A stretch of DNA of 64,000 nt from Candidatus Arsenophonus triatominarum (GTDB lineage Bacteria > Pseudomonadota > Gammaproteobacteria > Enterobacterales > Enterobacteriaceae), in NCBI RefSeq assembly GCF_001640365.1, contig NZ_LWMI01000011.1, positions 62,001 to 126,000 of the forward strand, read 5' to 3'. The position numbers were made by a program, and so were the translations under genes. The notes below the pieces were generated by a model. The model was not told the origin of the DNA, did not search any database, and was given only the letters and a program-made list of their open reading frames with translations. Below are positions 31,065 to 44,681 of the stretch, one piece after another; the stretch's first letter is position 1; each line of letters starts with the position of its first letter.

Positions 31065-31318
31065 TCCCCAAATTATTTTTTTCTTTCAAAATAAGAACTC
31101 AAAATATGTTATATCCTTTAACAAAGTTTATTATTTAAAATTAAAACCAAGCATCATCCTGAACTAGAGGTTAACTTATGACATAACCCAATGATTAATC
31201 AATATTGAGCAGGTTTCGAATATATCTAAATTTTTTTAGAACTAGACTAACGTTTTTAATAGATAAATGATTCAATATATGAAGAAGAGAAACTACAAAA
31301 ATCGCTCCATTGGGCTAT
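31065..31318. promoter_or_regulatory. Upstream region of the adhesin gene
   Basis: About 250 bp between the adhesin and an IS3 relic. A ribosome-binding-like AAAGGA lies at about 31114-31119 (minus), upstream of a TTG that could start the long signal peptide if the A run at about 31076-31082 has one more base. I saw no clear -35/-10 pair. Confidence 0.4.
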
Positions 31319-32971
<1,653 letters not shown>

Positions 32972-32997
32972 ACTATGACAGAACGCCAGAAATTAAG

Positions 32998-33601
32998 TGT
33001 GGTAGCTCAGACTTGATCTGACAGTTACCGGTTATTTATACAGTACCTGTCAGATTAAATTTGATTTAAATCTTTCTCTCTCCAAAGTTGTTTTCCATCG
33101 TGTAAAGTTGCCATAGGAGTTCGACCGCAACACATTTTTCCTTGATGAGTGCGTTGGTTATTATATTCCGCTAACCATTTATCTAAATCAGCTTGTAATT
33201 CATCTAAAGCCCTATAGATTTTCTTACGAAAAGCCACCTGATAGAACTCTTGTAATACAGTTTTATGAAAGCGTTCACAAATCCCATTAGTTTGAGGTGA
33301 ACGAGCTTTAGTTTTTGTATGATCAATATCATTGATAGCGAGATAAAGTTGATAATCGTGATATTCAACTTTACCACAATACTCACTGCCTCTGTCCGTC
33401 AGTATACGTAACACCGGTAACCCATGCTGGGAATAAAAAGGGAGAACCTTGTCATTTAATAAATCTGCCGCCGTTATCGCGCTTTTTGTTGTGTAAAGCT
33501 TACAATGAACGACTTTATTGTAAGTATCAATGTAAGTTTGTTGATAAACACGACCAACGCCTTTTAAATGACCGACATAAAAAGTATCTTGTGAACCCAG
33601 A
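32998..33601 (-). mobile_element. IS481-family element copy E, C-terminal half
   Basis: Starts TGTGGTAGCTCAG (one change from TGTAGTAG). Encodes the catalytic half (33414-33055) on the minus strand. Cut by IS630 at a TA. The other end of the same element is at 35700-36061. Confidence 0.85.
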
Positions 33602-33625
33602 TATAGCTAGGCGACTTAATTTTGA

Positions 33626-34087
33626 TTACAGCATATGTATTAAAAACAGGTCATCGATAGTGCATCCTGTTTCCATCTTTTTACGTTTAGCTTGAGACCA
33701 TTTATGTTCTATAGGATTTAAATCTGGTGAATACACAGGCAAATATTCTATCTGGTGTCCTGCGTTTATAATTGCCTGTTCAATATTCTTACCTTTGTGA
33801 AAGCTAGCGTTGTCCATAAAAATAACAGAATTTTCAGGAAGTTCTGGGAGCAATATTTTTGTGATCCAAACATAAAAAACATCACGATTAATATTGCAAT
33901 CAAATAATCCGATAGCAAAAAGGGTTGTTCCCAATAAAGCGCCAATAACATTTGTTCTTCCCTTAGCACCCCAGTTTTTCAGGCCAAAACAACGGTGACC
34001 TTTTGGGGAATAGCCGTGAGTTCGTGGAGTGTCATGTGAAAAACCACTTTCATCAATAAAAACAACAGATTTATCTTTTTTTTCATA
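33626..34087 (-). pseudogene. IS630 OrfB (DDE part), A8 frameshift variant
   Basis: Same DDE protein as 15372-15833, but only eight A follow the ATG, so the start frame runs out of phase. The open part from 33934 holds IFMDNASFHKG and SPDLNPIEHKW. Confidence 0.75.
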
Positions 34088-34448
34088 CTGTTGTCTTTTT
34101 TGCTGATGTGCCAGCCTGTCGCTTTCGTTGGTTTTTGGATGGAATAGAGTTTTTTTTATAGGTTAATCCCAGCTTTTTAAGGGATTGCCAAATAGTCTTT
34201 TTACAAACACCGAATCGCTCTGCCCGTTCCTTTTGGTAAGCATCTGGATACTGTTCCACATCTTTTGCTAAAGCATTTTTATCGAGCTTCCTCTTACGTG
34301 GCGTTGAATTTTTTGGCTCTGGTCGTTTAAGCCAACGTACTAAAGACGCTTTTCCAATACGGAATTGTTTCGCAGTTTCTCGAATTGTTAAACCTTCGGC
34401 TTTCCTTACAGATATTACTTTACGTCGAAAATCAATTGTATAACTCAT
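34083..34448 (-). CDS. IS630 transposase OrfA
   Basis: 121-residue HTH protein as at 15010-15375. Confidence 0.85.
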   Translation of the reverse strand: MSYTIDFRRKVISVRKAEGLTIRETAKQFRIGKASLVRWLKRPEPKNSTPRKRKLDKNALAKDVEQYPDAYQKERAERFGVCKKTIWQSLKKLGLTYKKNSIPSKNQRKRQAGTSAKKTTV

Positions 34449-34484
34449 AACACACCTTGTAATCAAAATTAAGTCGCCTAGCTA

Positions 34485-34594
34485 TATAGAACATAAATGG
34501 TCTCAAGCTAAACGTAAAAAGATGGAAACAGGATGCACTATCGATGACCTGTTTTTAATACATATGCTGTAATCAAAATTAAGTCGCCTAGCTA
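34485..34594 (+). mobile_element. IS630 3'-end fragment
   Basis: Last 110 bp of an IS630 (IEHKWSQAKRKKMETG to the terminal repeat), plus orientation, left over inside the IS3 copy that follows. The TA at 34595-34596 marks where it entered IS3 orfA. Confidence 0.85.
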
Positions 34595-35699
<1,105 letters not shown>

Positions 35700-36061
35700 T
35701 GTTGACCGTGTGCAGGGTATTCAATGGCATACTCAACTACAGCGCTTTCAATCTGTTCATCTACTCTATTTTTTGCGTTAGGCACCCGTCGATTTTGATT
35801 AATTAAAGCGTCTATCCCACCATCGTTAACAAGTTCCTGGTAGCGATAAAACGTATCTCGGGATACCCCCATAATCTTACAGGCTTTTGAGACGTTATTA
35901 AGCTCTTCAGCGAGGTTAAGTAACCCGACTTTATGTTTGATGATAGGATTATTTGTTTGATACATAGAATTACCTTTTATTTAATTATCTAATGATGTTA
36001 ATTAAAACCGGTAACGCTCTTTTTTAAATCAGAATTGTCAGATTAAGTCAAGACTAATACA
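35700..36061 (-). mobile_element. IS481-family element copy E, N-terminal end
   Basis: Encodes MYQTNNPIIKHKVGLL from 35965 on the minus strand and the end GACTAATACA at 36061. About 100 codons of the original transposase, between EYPAHGQH and LGSQDTF, are missing between this part and 33601, so the nest has suffered a deletion. Confidence 0.85.
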
Positions 36062-36237
36062 GATAAAGGCGATGGGCTTACTTCTGATAACGCCAAACCA
36101 GAGTATCTCACACTGCTCACCTGTAAGAATGTTTTGTAGTTATCTTTAATGCATGGATAAACTGACAAAATATAAACATCCTAATTTTTTCTTGTTTTGA
36201 ACTTTATACTTCTTTTTCGGAGCTTGCGGAACTCGTG
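36062..36237 (-). mobile_element. IS701-like element, 5'-end fragment
   Basis: Complement of the first about 175 bp of the IS at 6180 (VRYSGLALSEVSPSPL region), without the MITE insertion, ending CGGAACTCGTG. It shows the uninterrupted sequence around the native start, supporting the reconstruction at 6263. Confidence 0.82.
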
Positions 36238-37345
36238 TATTATTTGACATATATAACCTCATCTAGTATTTGGTATATTAAAATTTGGCTAATTAGATGC
36301 GCATCTATATTTTATATAACACATGACTACATTGCTTTAAGTTATATATAAAATCAAATTCAAAATTTAGAATTTTCGTTATTATTTTTTATTGTTATTG
36401 AAAATAATGGATTTTTATATAAAGCATAAAATAAATTTTATTTATACAAAAATAAAGGTAATGATATAACAGCATGATAAAAATTTTCATATAATTAATG
36501 AAGTTATTATAATTTTTTAATTTTCAATTATTAGTTTTTGAAAATATAAAATAAAAATGGTTATAGTTAACAATAAATTTAATAGAGTATTTGATATCAC
36601 TCTTTAATAATTTTTGAGTTATTTAACAAGTTAAATTTAGCTTTATTATTTCTGATTAATTGCTTTTACATATTAGTCATTTTTATTTTTGTAATCACTA
36701 AAAATGATTATTTAAGTTAGTGATTTTTGTAATTAGTCAGCAACAATCTTAGCTTTTGATAATGCTGTTATATGTAGTAAAATTTTTCGTTTAATATATC
36801 CATTTATTTAATAAAATTCTGTGCTATTTTAAATAATCTTTTTAACAAAATGTTTTTTATCGATATTATATAATAAATTATTTAATTTTTCGTTAAATTG
36901 ATAGAGTGCTATAACCGCTTATATCCATGTCATTCTTGCTAAAAGCGAGATGAAATGATGAATATTAAGGTAAAAAATGATGAAATAAGCTACGCTCAGT
37001 TTTATTTGCCGAATTATTGATTCTTCTATATTATTAAAAAATAAATAATTATTAAATTTTGATATAATTTATAATATGTTTGTATTTTGTTTTAAATGTT
37101 TATTTTATGTTTTTAATTTATTGAAAAAGTAATTTTTTATTAATTGATGTTTTTAATATTTAAAGCCTTTTTTTTAAATAAAAAACAACAAACAGATACA
37201 TTCCTAATAAAATTGTGACAACATATATTTTTGTATTAGAAAAAATAGTCTTAGTATTAATACAACGAATAGTATTATAAAGGTCGAAAAATACCATCCA
37301 ATTATTTGCCAAAGTGTGAATTAATAATTAATTTTATAAATAATG
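36238..37345. other. 1.1-kb very AT-rich non-coding region
   Basis: No ORF above background on either strand, no IS ends, no recognised RNA. Long stretches are almost pure A/T. It may be the eroded remains of lost genes downstream of thiQ. Confidence 0.55.
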
Positions 37346-38047
37346 TCAAAAATGAGATATACCCAGCAGTTTACTTGCGGGTGTTAATCCATTAATTAAA
37401 CAATCTGGTTGACCATCATAGGCAATTTTTCCATCTGCAATTACGATAGACCGAGTTGCTATTTGGCTAGCATCTTCCAAATTATGAGAAACCATCAGTA
37501 AGGTTAATTGGCGTTCATCACACATCTGTTTAAGTAATGTTAACATTTCATTACGTAAAGCTGGATCGAGAGCAGAAAAAGGTTCATCTAACAATAAAAT
37601 CGGTTTTTGGCGGATCAAACAACGCGCTAACGCAGTACGTTGGCGTTGCCCGCCTGATATTTGTGCAGGTAAACGAGTCATACAATTATTAAGAGAAACT
37701 TGTTCTATGATCTGTTTTACTGCGCGATGTTGAGCGCTTTCTAATCTTAAATTTGGTGAAATGCCTAACGCAATATTTTGCCAAACAGTTAAATGAGAAA
37801 AGAGGTTATTTTCCTGAAAAAGGATAGAAACTGGCCGCTTGGCGGGTGGTGTAGCAGTATGATTTTGTCTATTTAGCCAAATTTCCCCCTGTTTGGGATA
37901 TTGAAATCCGGCGATCAAATCCAGTAGAGTACTTTTTCCTGCGCCACTAGGGCCTAATATAGCCACCCTTTCAGCTCTATTTACTTGAAAATCAAACTGC
38001 ATTGTTGGATTTTCATAACAATAGACAAGTTGATCTAATTTAATCAT
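37346..38047 (-). CDS. thiQ: Thiamine ABC transporter ATPase ThiQ
   Basis: Cytosolic ATPase of the thiamine/TPP importer. 233 residues: Walker [11 protein letters not shown]-loop (ILFQENNLF), signature SGGQRQR, Walker [13 protein letters not shown] and switch His (MVSHNLED). Its ATG at 38047 overlaps the thiP stop by 8 bp. Last gene of thiBPQ. Confidence 0.95.
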   Translation of the reverse strand: MIKLDQLVYCYENPTMQFDFQVNRAERVAILGPSGAGKSTLLDLIAGFQYPKQGEIWLNRQNHTATPPAKRPVSILFQENNLFSHLTVWQNIALGISPNLRLESAQHRAVKQIIEQVSLNNCMTRLPAQISGGQRQRTALARCLIRQKPILLLDEPFSALDPALRNEMLTLLKQMCDERQLTLLMVSHNLEDASQIATRSIVIADGKIAYDGQPDCLINGLTPASKLLGISHF

Positions 38048-39644
38048 GCTCTTTTCCTGATAAATATTCTAATAAACTAAATAAGCTGAAACAAAGTAAT
38101 AGCATTAACAACGCGGTAACTGCCGCATCATTATTACGGTAAGAGCCTAATTGTTGATAGATATAATAAGGTAGGGTACGAAAGTTCTCATTACCAAACA
38201 GTGCAATAATACCAAAATCACCTATTGAGAGTATACAGGCAAAAGCGAAGGCTTGTCCTATTGTACGTTTCAAAGCTTTTAATTCAATTAGGGCTAGTCG
38301 ATTTATGCCTTTGATCTGTAATGAAAGGCATAATAAATTATAGCGTTCAGCTAAGTCATACATCTGACTTTCTAATATTTTTAAGGCATAAGGAATAGCC
38401 ATTAAAGCATTCGTCAAGATGATTAAACTATAAGGCGAGTAGGTTAAATTAATAGTATTATTTAGCAATAAAAAGAAGCTGGTTGCTAAAACTATGCCTG
38501 GCATTGCCAGTATTAATAATCCACTTAATTCGAAAGTTCGATAAAGCAGTATTGAGCGACGCAGACGTAATTCTCGACTACTCCAAAGCAACATCATGGT
38601 AAGAATAATACAAAGTACGCCAGCACTAATAGCGATAAAAATCGAATTAATGCCTGCTTGCCATAAGCCTGGCTGTTGTAACACGTGTAATAGCGTTAAG
38701 TTTAAACCATCAACGATAATAGCCAAGAAAGGCGGAATTAAGAAAAATAGGGTTATACTAATCAGTAATGTATCCCACCATTTCTGCCATCGACTATCAG
38801 CTGGATTTGTCCACCTCAATTGTCGACTAGCACCGACGGAAAAGACGACATTTAATTTTTGACTTAATAATACTAGCCCTAAACAGCAAAAAAGTTGGAT
38901 CAGAGCCAGCAAAGCGGCTTTATTGAGATCAAAATCATAACTTAATGATTGATAGATAGTGAGTTCAATTGTGGTTGCAGCAGGCCCCCCGCCAAGCGTC
39001 AATACGGTAGCAAAACTGGTGAAGCACAACATAAAAATCAGGGCGGATGTTGGTAAAATCTGTCGTCTAAGATAAGGCCATTCAACAATTCGAAAATGTT
39101 GCCATTGGTTCATGCCGAGTTGTGCGGTAAGCTGACGTTGCTCAACCGCAATATTCTCTAGCGCGAGCAATAGCATCCGCATAGCTAATGGTAAATTAAA
39201 AAAGACATGTGTTAATAAAATGCCTTTTAGGCCGTAAGGGGTAAATTGGTAATTAATACCTAACCATTGACAAAATTGAGTAATCCATCCCACCCGACCA
39301 TAGACGGTTAATAAGCCAAAAATGGCCACCAGTACTGGCAATACCAGTGTCATCGAACATAAGCGTAAAAACAGTATTCGACCTGGAAAATGGCGTCGGA
39401 AAAGGGCTTTGGCAAGAAATATTGCAGGGATAACGGATAAGACGGTCGATAGTAATGCTTGCCAAAATGTAAAGCCAATGACATGCCATAAATAGCTATC
39501 ATCAATAAATTTTCGCCAATTTATTCGAGGGGCATGTAACCATAAAGTGCTGAAAGTGACTACCGCAATAGTGATTAATAGGCCGGACACGACTATGCCA
39601 GGCCAAAGTGAACTCCCTATTGGTGGCTGACGGCATTTTGCCAT
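38040..39644 (-). CDS. thiP: Thiamine ABC transporter permease ThiP
   Basis: Inner-membrane permease with two fused transport halves, about 534 residues from the ATG at 39644 ([16 protein letters not shown], like E. coli MATRRQPLIPG); the frame is open 4 codons further. Conserved segments include [59 protein letters not shown] and [27 protein letters not shown]. It overlaps the end of thiB by 28 bp. Confidence 0.95.
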   Translation of the reverse strand: MAKCRQPPIGSSLWPGIVVSGLLITIAVVTFSTLWLHAPRINWRKFIDDSYLWHVIGFTFWQALLSTVLSVIPAIFLAKALFRRHFPGRILFLRLCSMTLVLPVLVAIFGLLTVYGRVGWITQFCQWLGINYQFTPYGLKGILLTHVFFNLPLAMRMLLLALENIAVEQRQLTAQLGMNQWQHFRIVEWPYLRRQILPTSALIFMLCFTSFATVLTLGGGPAATTIELTIYQSLSYDFDLNKAALLALIQLFCCLGLVLLSQKLNVVFSVGASRQLRWTNPADSRWQKWWDTLLISITLFFLIPPFLAIIVDGLNLTLLHVLQQPGLWQAGINSIFIAISAGVLCIILTMMLLWSSRELRLRRSILLYRTFELSGLLILAMPGIVLATSFFLLLNNTINLTYSPYSLIILTNALMAIPYALKILESQMYDLAERYNLLCLSLQIKGINRLALIELKALKRTIGQAFAFACILSIGDFGIIALFGNENFRTLPYYIYQQLGSYRNNDAAVTALLMLLLCFSLFSLLEYLSGKEHD

Positions 39645-40618
39645 AAATAGATCCATTGATTTTGATGTTGAGTAATATCTTCTGCATTAAATTGTAATGA
39701 TTTTTTTGGCACAGGTATTTGTTGATAAACGTCGGGTAAGGGTATATCAATGACTGGATACATCCAATTGGTTGTCGGCAACGTTTTTTGGAACGTTGGA
39801 GATAGCATAAATTGCATGAATTGTTGAGCTAGTTTAGGCTGCTTGCTGGTTGCTAATTGGGCGGCCACTTCGATTTGCAGATAGTGCCCCTCACTAAATA
39901 GTGCCGCAGCATAATTATTTTTTTTATCATTTAACAGATGAAAACCTGGTGAAGAGCTATAACTGAGGACAAAATCGCTTTCACCTTTTAAAAACAATCC
40001 ATATGATTCGCTCCAACCTTTAGTAACGGTTACGGTTTTTTTGGCTATTTTTTGCCAAGCCTGAGCACTGTTTTGCCCATAAATTTTTTGTATCCAAAGT
40101 AATAGCCCTAAACCTGGTGTACTGGTACGTGGATCTTGGTAAATAATTTTCCATGGCTGGGGGCTATTAATAAGTTCATCGAGACTTTTAGGCACTTCAG
40201 TGATCCGCGTTTTATCATAAATAAAAGCAAAATAACCATAATCGTAAGGGATAAAAATATTATTATCCCATTTTATGGGTAATTTCAGTTGACTGATGTC
40301 AATTTTACTTTCAGTAAATAAGCCCGTTTTTTTTGCTAGATCAATTAAGTTATTATCAAGTCCGAGCACAATATCAGCTGGGCTATTTTTTCCTTCCATT
40401 CTAAGGCGATTTAATAACGCGACTCCATCATTTAGGCCAATTAGCTTCAGTTCACAGTGACAAATTTGTTCGAAGGCAGGCTTTATTGTAGGCCCTGGCC
40501 CCCAATCTGCGATAAAGGAATCATAAGTGTAAACGGTTAATATAGGTTTTGCCTGGAGAGCGAAAGCTGAACAACAAATTAAACCAATACTAACTATTTT
40601 TAGCAGTACATTCTTCAA
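39617..40618 (-). CDS. thiB: Thiamine-binding periplasmic protein ThiB
   Basis: Captures thiamine, TMP and TPP in the periplasm for ThiPQ. 333 residues from a TTG start at 40618, with AGGAG 9 bases upstream; no ATG is suitably placed. Signal peptide about 1-23 (LLKIVSIGLICCSAFALQAKP), then LTVYTYDSFIADWGPGP as in E. coli ThiB. Frame intact to VSHQ. Preceded by a TPP riboswitch. Confidence 0.94.
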   Translation of the reverse strand: MKNVLLKIVSIGLICCSAFALQAKPILTVYTYDSFIADWGPGPTIKPAFEQICHCELKLIGLNDGVALLNRLRMEGKNSPADIVLGLDNNLIDLAKKTGLFTESKIDISQLKLPIKWDNNIFIPYDYGYFAFIYDKTRITEVPKSLDELINSPQPWKIIYQDPRTSTPGLGLLLWIQKIYGQNSAQAWQKIAKKTVTVTKGWSESYGLFLKGESDFVLSYSSSPGFHLLNDKKNNYAAALFSEGHYLQIEVAAQLATSKQPKLAQQFMQFMLSPTFQKTLPTTNWMYPVIDIPLPDVYQQIPVPKKSLQFNAEDITQHQNQWIYLWQNAVSHQ

Positions 40619-40719
40619 TACTGAGTTCTCCTATATAATTAAATAAAAGTGATGCTCTAGGATCTGAGGAATGGACAGTAATGAAGCTATTTATTGATGA
40701 ATAAATCATTAGAGTAGCT

Positions 40720-40816
40720 CAAATCCCTACGCCGATGTTAATCGGATCAGGTTCGACGAGTTTTTCTCAGCCAGCTATTAACAATATTAATCATAGCTAG
40801 CACCCCGTTGAGATGG
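40720..40816 (-). ncRNA. TPP riboswitch (THI element) upstream of thiBPQ
   Basis: On the minus strand: ACGGGGTGCTAG, then GGCTGAGA, then ACCTGATCCGATTAACATCGGCGTAGGGA in separated blocks, the universal THI-box core (P2/P3 sensor and P4/P5 helices). It should repress thiBPQ when TPP is abundant, about 100 bp before the thiB start. Confidence 0.95.
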
Positions 40817-40929
40817 CCTTATTGTAAGATGTTATCTTATAATTGCAAATACTATATTTGATAAAGGCTTACCATATAGAGTAGTATGAAACAATAAGCT
40901 ATCTTTTAAATTTTTGATGAGGTAGTCAG

Positions 40930-41460
40930 ATGGTTGACAATGATGGCTACCGCCCGAATGTAGGAATTGTAATTTGTAATCGGCAGGGCCAGGTATTATG
41001 GGCTCGTCGCTATGGGCAACATTCATGGCAGTTCCCTCAAGGGGGCATTAATCCTGAAGAATCGCCAGAACAGGCAATGTATCGGGAATTATTCGAAGAG
41101 GTTGGGTTGGATCGTAAAGATGTTAAAATATTAGCATCTACCCGGAACTGGTTACGTTACAAATTACCTAAACGTTTGGTGCGTTGGGACACAAAGCCAG
41201 TTTGTATAGGGCAAAAGCAACGTTGGTTTTTGTTACAATTGGTTTGCAATGAACATAATATTAGTGTGCAAACAAGTAAAACGCCTGAATTTGATAGCTG
41301 GCGTTGGGTGAGTTATTGGTATCCTGTGCGTCAGGTTGTTTCTTTTAAACGCGATGTTTATCGGCGCGTTATGAAAGAATTTGCTCCGATGGTTATGTCA
41401 CTGCAAAACAGTGCAATGACATCAAATAAGAGCCATACCTATAGGCGTAAACGTGGCTAA
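40930..41460 (+). CDS. rppH: RNA pyrophosphohydrolase RppH
   Basis: Removes pyrophosphate from mRNA 5' ends and starts RNase E-dependent decay. 176 residues. Nudix box at about 38-60 ([23 protein letters not shown] pattern: G, E and REL.EE). ATG preceded by GAGG. Followed by a terminator instead of ptsP. Confidence 0.96.
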   Translation: MVDNDGYRPNVGIVICNRQGQVLWARRYGQHSWQFPQGGINPEESPEQAMYRELFEEVGLDRKDVKILASTRNWLRYKLPKRLVRWDTKPVCIGQKQRWFLLQLVCNEHNISVQTSKTPEFDSWRWVSYWYPVRQVVSFKRDVYRRVMKEFAPMVMSLQNSAMTSNKSHTYRRKRG

Positions 41461-41526
41461 ATAAATTTAGCGAAAGAAAGTAGGTTTATTTTAATAGCCA
41501 ACTTTTGTCGTTTTGAAAGCGAAGTG

Positions 41527-41558
41527 AGAGTAGTGAAAGCTACTCTTGTTTATTTTTT
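41527..41558 (+). terminator. Rho-independent terminator after rppH
   Basis: Stem AGAGTAG / CTACTCT with loop TGAAAG, followed by TGTTTATTTTTT. Separates rppH from lgt. Confidence 0.7.
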
Positions 41559-41690
41559 GGAAAATTTACTGGCCAAAGTATGCATTAGATAGATTTGTTG
41601 ATGAATTTTATCAATAAAATACTATTAGATTTTAAACCGCATGCAGTCATGCAATTCTATCAAGCTCTATAAAACTAAAGAGTGGAGACG

Positions 41691-42596
41691 ATGAATAATA
41701 GTTATATTGTGTTTCCTAATATTGATCCTGTTATATTCTCGATTGGTCCAGTAGCCCTTCATTGGTATGGTTTGATGTATTTGGTGGGATTTGTTTTCGC
41801 TCTATGGTTGGCAAAACGGAGAGCCGGAAAAGCAAATAGTGGCTGGACCAAAAACGAAGTTGAAAATTTGCTCTATATTGGTTTCTTAGGTGTCTTTATT
41901 GGTGGGCGTTTAGGCTATGTTTTATTTTATAATTTGCCGGCCTTCCTGAGCAATCCTTTGTATCTATTTAAAGTTTGGGACGGAGGAATGTCTTTTCATG
42001 GTGGGTTAATTGGTGTGATATGCGCCATGTGGTGGTACGCATGCAGAACCCATCGCCATTTTTTTCAAGTTGCCGATTTTGTTGCACCATTAATTCCATT
42101 TGGATTAGGTATGGGACGTATTGGTAATTTTATTAATGGTGAACTTTGGGGACGTGTAACATTAGATACACCATGGGCAATGTTATTCCTAGGCTCACGG
42201 GCAGAAGACATTCAGATTGTTAGTCAAGACCCTTCTTTATTACCGATTTTAGAGCAGTATGGCGTATTACCACGACACCCTTCCCAACTTTATGAGATGT
42301 TTTTTGAAGGGATCATTTTATTTATTATTTTGAATCTGTTTATTCGTAAAACACGCCCAATGGGCAGTGTTTCAGGATTGTTTTTGATTGGTTATGGGGC
42401 TTTCCGTACTTTTGTTGAATTTTTCCGTCAGCCGGATGCGCAGTTGGGGCTATTTTGTGGTGTAAGTATGGGACAAATTTTGTCAGTCCCTATGATCATT
42501 ATTGGTATTTTAATGATGATCTGGGCCTATAAGTATAATAAAGATAACCATTGTACGAACTATTCCATTACTAGCAAGGCAGAAAAGAGTAAGTAG
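41691..42596 (+). CDS. lgt: Prolipoprotein diacylglyceryl transferase Lgt
   Basis: Inner-membrane enzyme that moves diacylglycerol from phosphatidylglycerol to the lipobox Cys of prolipoproteins. ATG at 41691 with GGAG just upstream gives 301 residues ([20 protein letters not shown]); the frame is open to a GTG three codons earlier. Multi-pass, with the essential HGGLIG motif, the Lgt signature ([14 protein letters not shown]) and [13 protein letters not shown]. Intact. Confidence 0.96.
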   Translation: MNNSYIVFPNIDPVIFSIGPVALHWYGLMYLVGFVFALWLAKRRAGKANSGWTKNEVENLLYIGFLGVFIGGRLGYVLFYNLPAFLSNPLYLFKVWDGGMSFHGGLIGVICAMWWYACRTHRHFFQVADFVAPLIPFGLGMGRIGNFINGELWGRVTLDTPWAMLFLGSRAEDIQIVSQDPSLLPILEQYGVLPRHPSQLYEMFFEGIILFIILNLFIRKTRPMGSVSGLFLIGYGAFRTFVEFFRQPDAQLGLFCGVSMGQILSVPMIIIGILMMIWAYKYNKDNHCTNYSITSKAEKSK

Positions 42597-42661
42597 CAGA
42601 AAATTTTAATACAGTGTTTTTATTTATAGTATAAATAATAGATTCTAAGCGAGTAATAATA

Positions 42662-43513
42662 GTGAAACAATATCTGGATTTATGTCAGCGTATTATTGAT
42701 AAAGGGCAGTGGGTAGAAAATAAACGCACAGGTGTTTGGTGTTTAACGGTTATTAATGCTGATCTTGAATATGATGTCGCAAATAACCAGTTTCCTTTAA
42801 TTACGACTCGCAAAAGTTTTTATAAAGCGGCTATTGCTGAATTATTAGGTTATCTAAGAGGTTATTCTAACGCTGCACAATTTCGTGATATTGGCTGTAA
42901 TACATGGAATGCCAATGCGAATGAAAATCAGGCATGGCTCAATAATCCGAACCGTAAAGGTGAAGATGACATGGGGCGGGTTTATGGTGTTCAGGGGCGT
43001 TCATGGCGACGGCCTGATGGTACTTATTTAGATCAGCTGCAAAAAGTCATTAGCAACCTTTCGGTAGGAATAGATGATCGTGCCGAGATAATCACTTTTT
43101 ACAATCCGGGTGAGTTTGAATTAGGTTGTTTGCGCCCTTGTATGCATACGCACATTTTTTCTCTGTTAGCTGATACGCTTTATTTAACTTCATATCAACG
43201 TAGTTGTGATGTTCCTTTGGGACTAAACTTTAATCAAGTTCAATGTTTTGTTTTACTGGCACTTGTTGCTCAGATCACAGGTTACAAACCAGGTAAGGCT
43301 TACCATAAGATAGTGAATGCTCACATTTATGAAAATCAACTTTCGATTATGCGTGATATCCAGCTGAAGCGTATTCCTTATTCTTTACCGCAACTGCGTA
43401 TTAATCCTAATATTAAGACGTTAAAAGATATTGAAAGCTGGGTGACTAGTGATGATTTTGAAGTCATAGGTTACCAATATCATGATGCAATTAAATATCC
43501 ATTTACGGTATGA
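42662..43513 (+). CDS. thyA: Thymidylate synthase ThyA
   Basis: Makes dTMP from dUMP with methylene-THF. 283 residues from a GTG start. This is the longer type, with an insert ([19 protein letters not shown]) also found in some Morganellaceae and Yersiniaceae; E. coli has 264. Catalytic Cys160 in GCLRPCMH, then [13 protein letters not shown] and the C-terminus YPFTV. 65 bp after lgt, as in E. coli. Confidence 0.96.
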   Translation: MKQYLDLCQRIIDKGQWVENKRTGVWCLTVINADLEYDVANNQFPLITTRKSFYKAAIAELLGYLRGYSNAAQFRDIGCNTWNANANENQAWLNNPNRKGEDDMGRVYGVQGRSWRRPDGTYLDQLQKVISNLSVGIDDRAEIITFYNPGEFELGCLRPCMHTHIFSLLADTLYLTSYQRSCDVPLGLNFNQVQCFVLLALVAQITGYKPGKAYHKIVNAHIYENQLSIMRDIQLKRIPYSLPQLRINPNIKTLKDIESWVTSDDFEVIGYQYHDAIKYPFTV

Positions 43514-43569
43514 CATTTTTTATGGGTTGCTTTGATCATTAACATGAACAAGGTGACTACCATCTTATT

Positions 43570-43583
43570 TGTATTAGTCTTAA
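43570..43583 (+). mobile_element. 14-bp remnant of an IS481 end
   Basis: TGTATTAGTCTTAA, the exact tip of IS481, directly joined to the IS982 end ACCTGAG. A footprint of a deleted or recombined IS481 next to thyA. Confidence 0.45.
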
Positions 43584-43731
43584 CCTGAGTTTGGGATAAG
43601 CATTATCAATTATGCTTGAAGATATGTTCCTGCCACAGGTATCTTTGGTTTAGATGGAATTAAACAATATGCAACCAGCCCTGCTAATAAATTCACTACA
43701 AAGTTAGCAGGAGAGTGGTGCCGCGTATGCG

Positions 43732-44681
43732 CTATCTGACAAAGATCTTTAACTCATCAAATACCGTTTCAATGACAGAACGATGACGTAAGATGGCTTT
43801 GTCGAAACAAGTCTGTTCAACAGGCTTCATTTTCTTCTTGATATTCATTATGAGGTTAATTCCCATTGTTTTCAGTTGCTGATTCAGTGAAGCCGATAAA
43901 TACCCTTTATCCGCATACAAACAACCAGAAAGATCTTTTATCAGCTCAGGTAATGCTTTTCGATCATCTGTGTTTCCTGGTGTAAGTCGAAAACTGAGTA
44001 TTTCCCCCAAATGATTGATAATTACATGAAGTTTGAAACCAAAGAACCAACCTGTTGAGGTCACGAGTTTCGCACCAATAAAAAACGCTCTATTTTTAAG
44101 TTTAATTCAGCATAATATATAAATAGACAAAATCTTATAAATTAAAAGCAACTTATTGTAATTTAAACAAATTTATACGTTTTAGTAACTTGCAAATTAA
44201 CCATTGCTTTTAAGCCATTTCTGGAATTTTATATGCCTGTGCGAAACTCGTGGAGGTTTTTCCTCGTTCAGCTATCCCATCGAAGACTTTATGCCGGCGG
44301 ATCCGTAAGTTATCACACACAGCTATCGGAGTAGAATCGGCAACCGACAGACCCGTGCACTTTCCCTTAATTGACTCAAACAGTGCCGTTAAAGCTAAGG
44401 CACTGCGCGGAAGTAACTCTACGCAGCGTGAATATGATGGCAAGTTAAGAAATTCCTTCCTGAGATATAAACGGACATAATAGAGATAAAATACCTTGAA
44501 TTGGCTGAATCGGAGTTGATGAAACAAAACAACCAGTGTTCATCATTTCAGCCAATGAAAGCTGAGTAGACCGTCTACGACGCTTACTTCCGTTATTCAG
44601 CAAAATTTCATGCATTTTTGGCTCGAAGTCTTTACAAAAATCATCCATCAGGCAATAAAGTTCAGTAAGATTTTCCATCAT
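43732..44681 (-). pseudogene. IS982-family transposase, interrupted and frameshifted
   Basis: N-terminus from 44681 (MMENLTELYCLMDDF), one extra T near 44540 (MMNTG in place of MMTLV), continuing LRFSQFKVFYLYYVRLYL and LSVADSTPIAVCDNLRIRRH (first Asp). Then the MITE, then STGWFFGFKLHVIINHLG, LYADKGYLS (second Asp) and [13 protein letters not shown] (Glu). All catalytic motifs are still recognisable but cannot be made as one protein. Confidence 0.85.
44062..44252 (-). mobile_element. 191-bp MITE copy 6, inside IS982
   Basis: Flanked by GAGGT at 44057-44061 and 44253-44257, a perfect 5-bp target duplication. Confidence 0.93.

Larger units (their letters stand above)
33604..34484 (-). mobile_element. 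IS630-family element, copy 2
   Basis: 881 bp with both terminal repeats, TA at each side. The left flank is IS481, the right flank is a 3' piece of another IS630, so the two sides do not derive from one target and recombination between IS630 copies is likely. Confidence 0.9.

Noticed and set aside
40741..40760. GGTTCGA-like motif considered as a tRNA T-loop
   Set aside because: It is part of the TPP riboswitch on the other strand; no tRNA cloverleaf surrounds it, and none was found elsewhere in the window.
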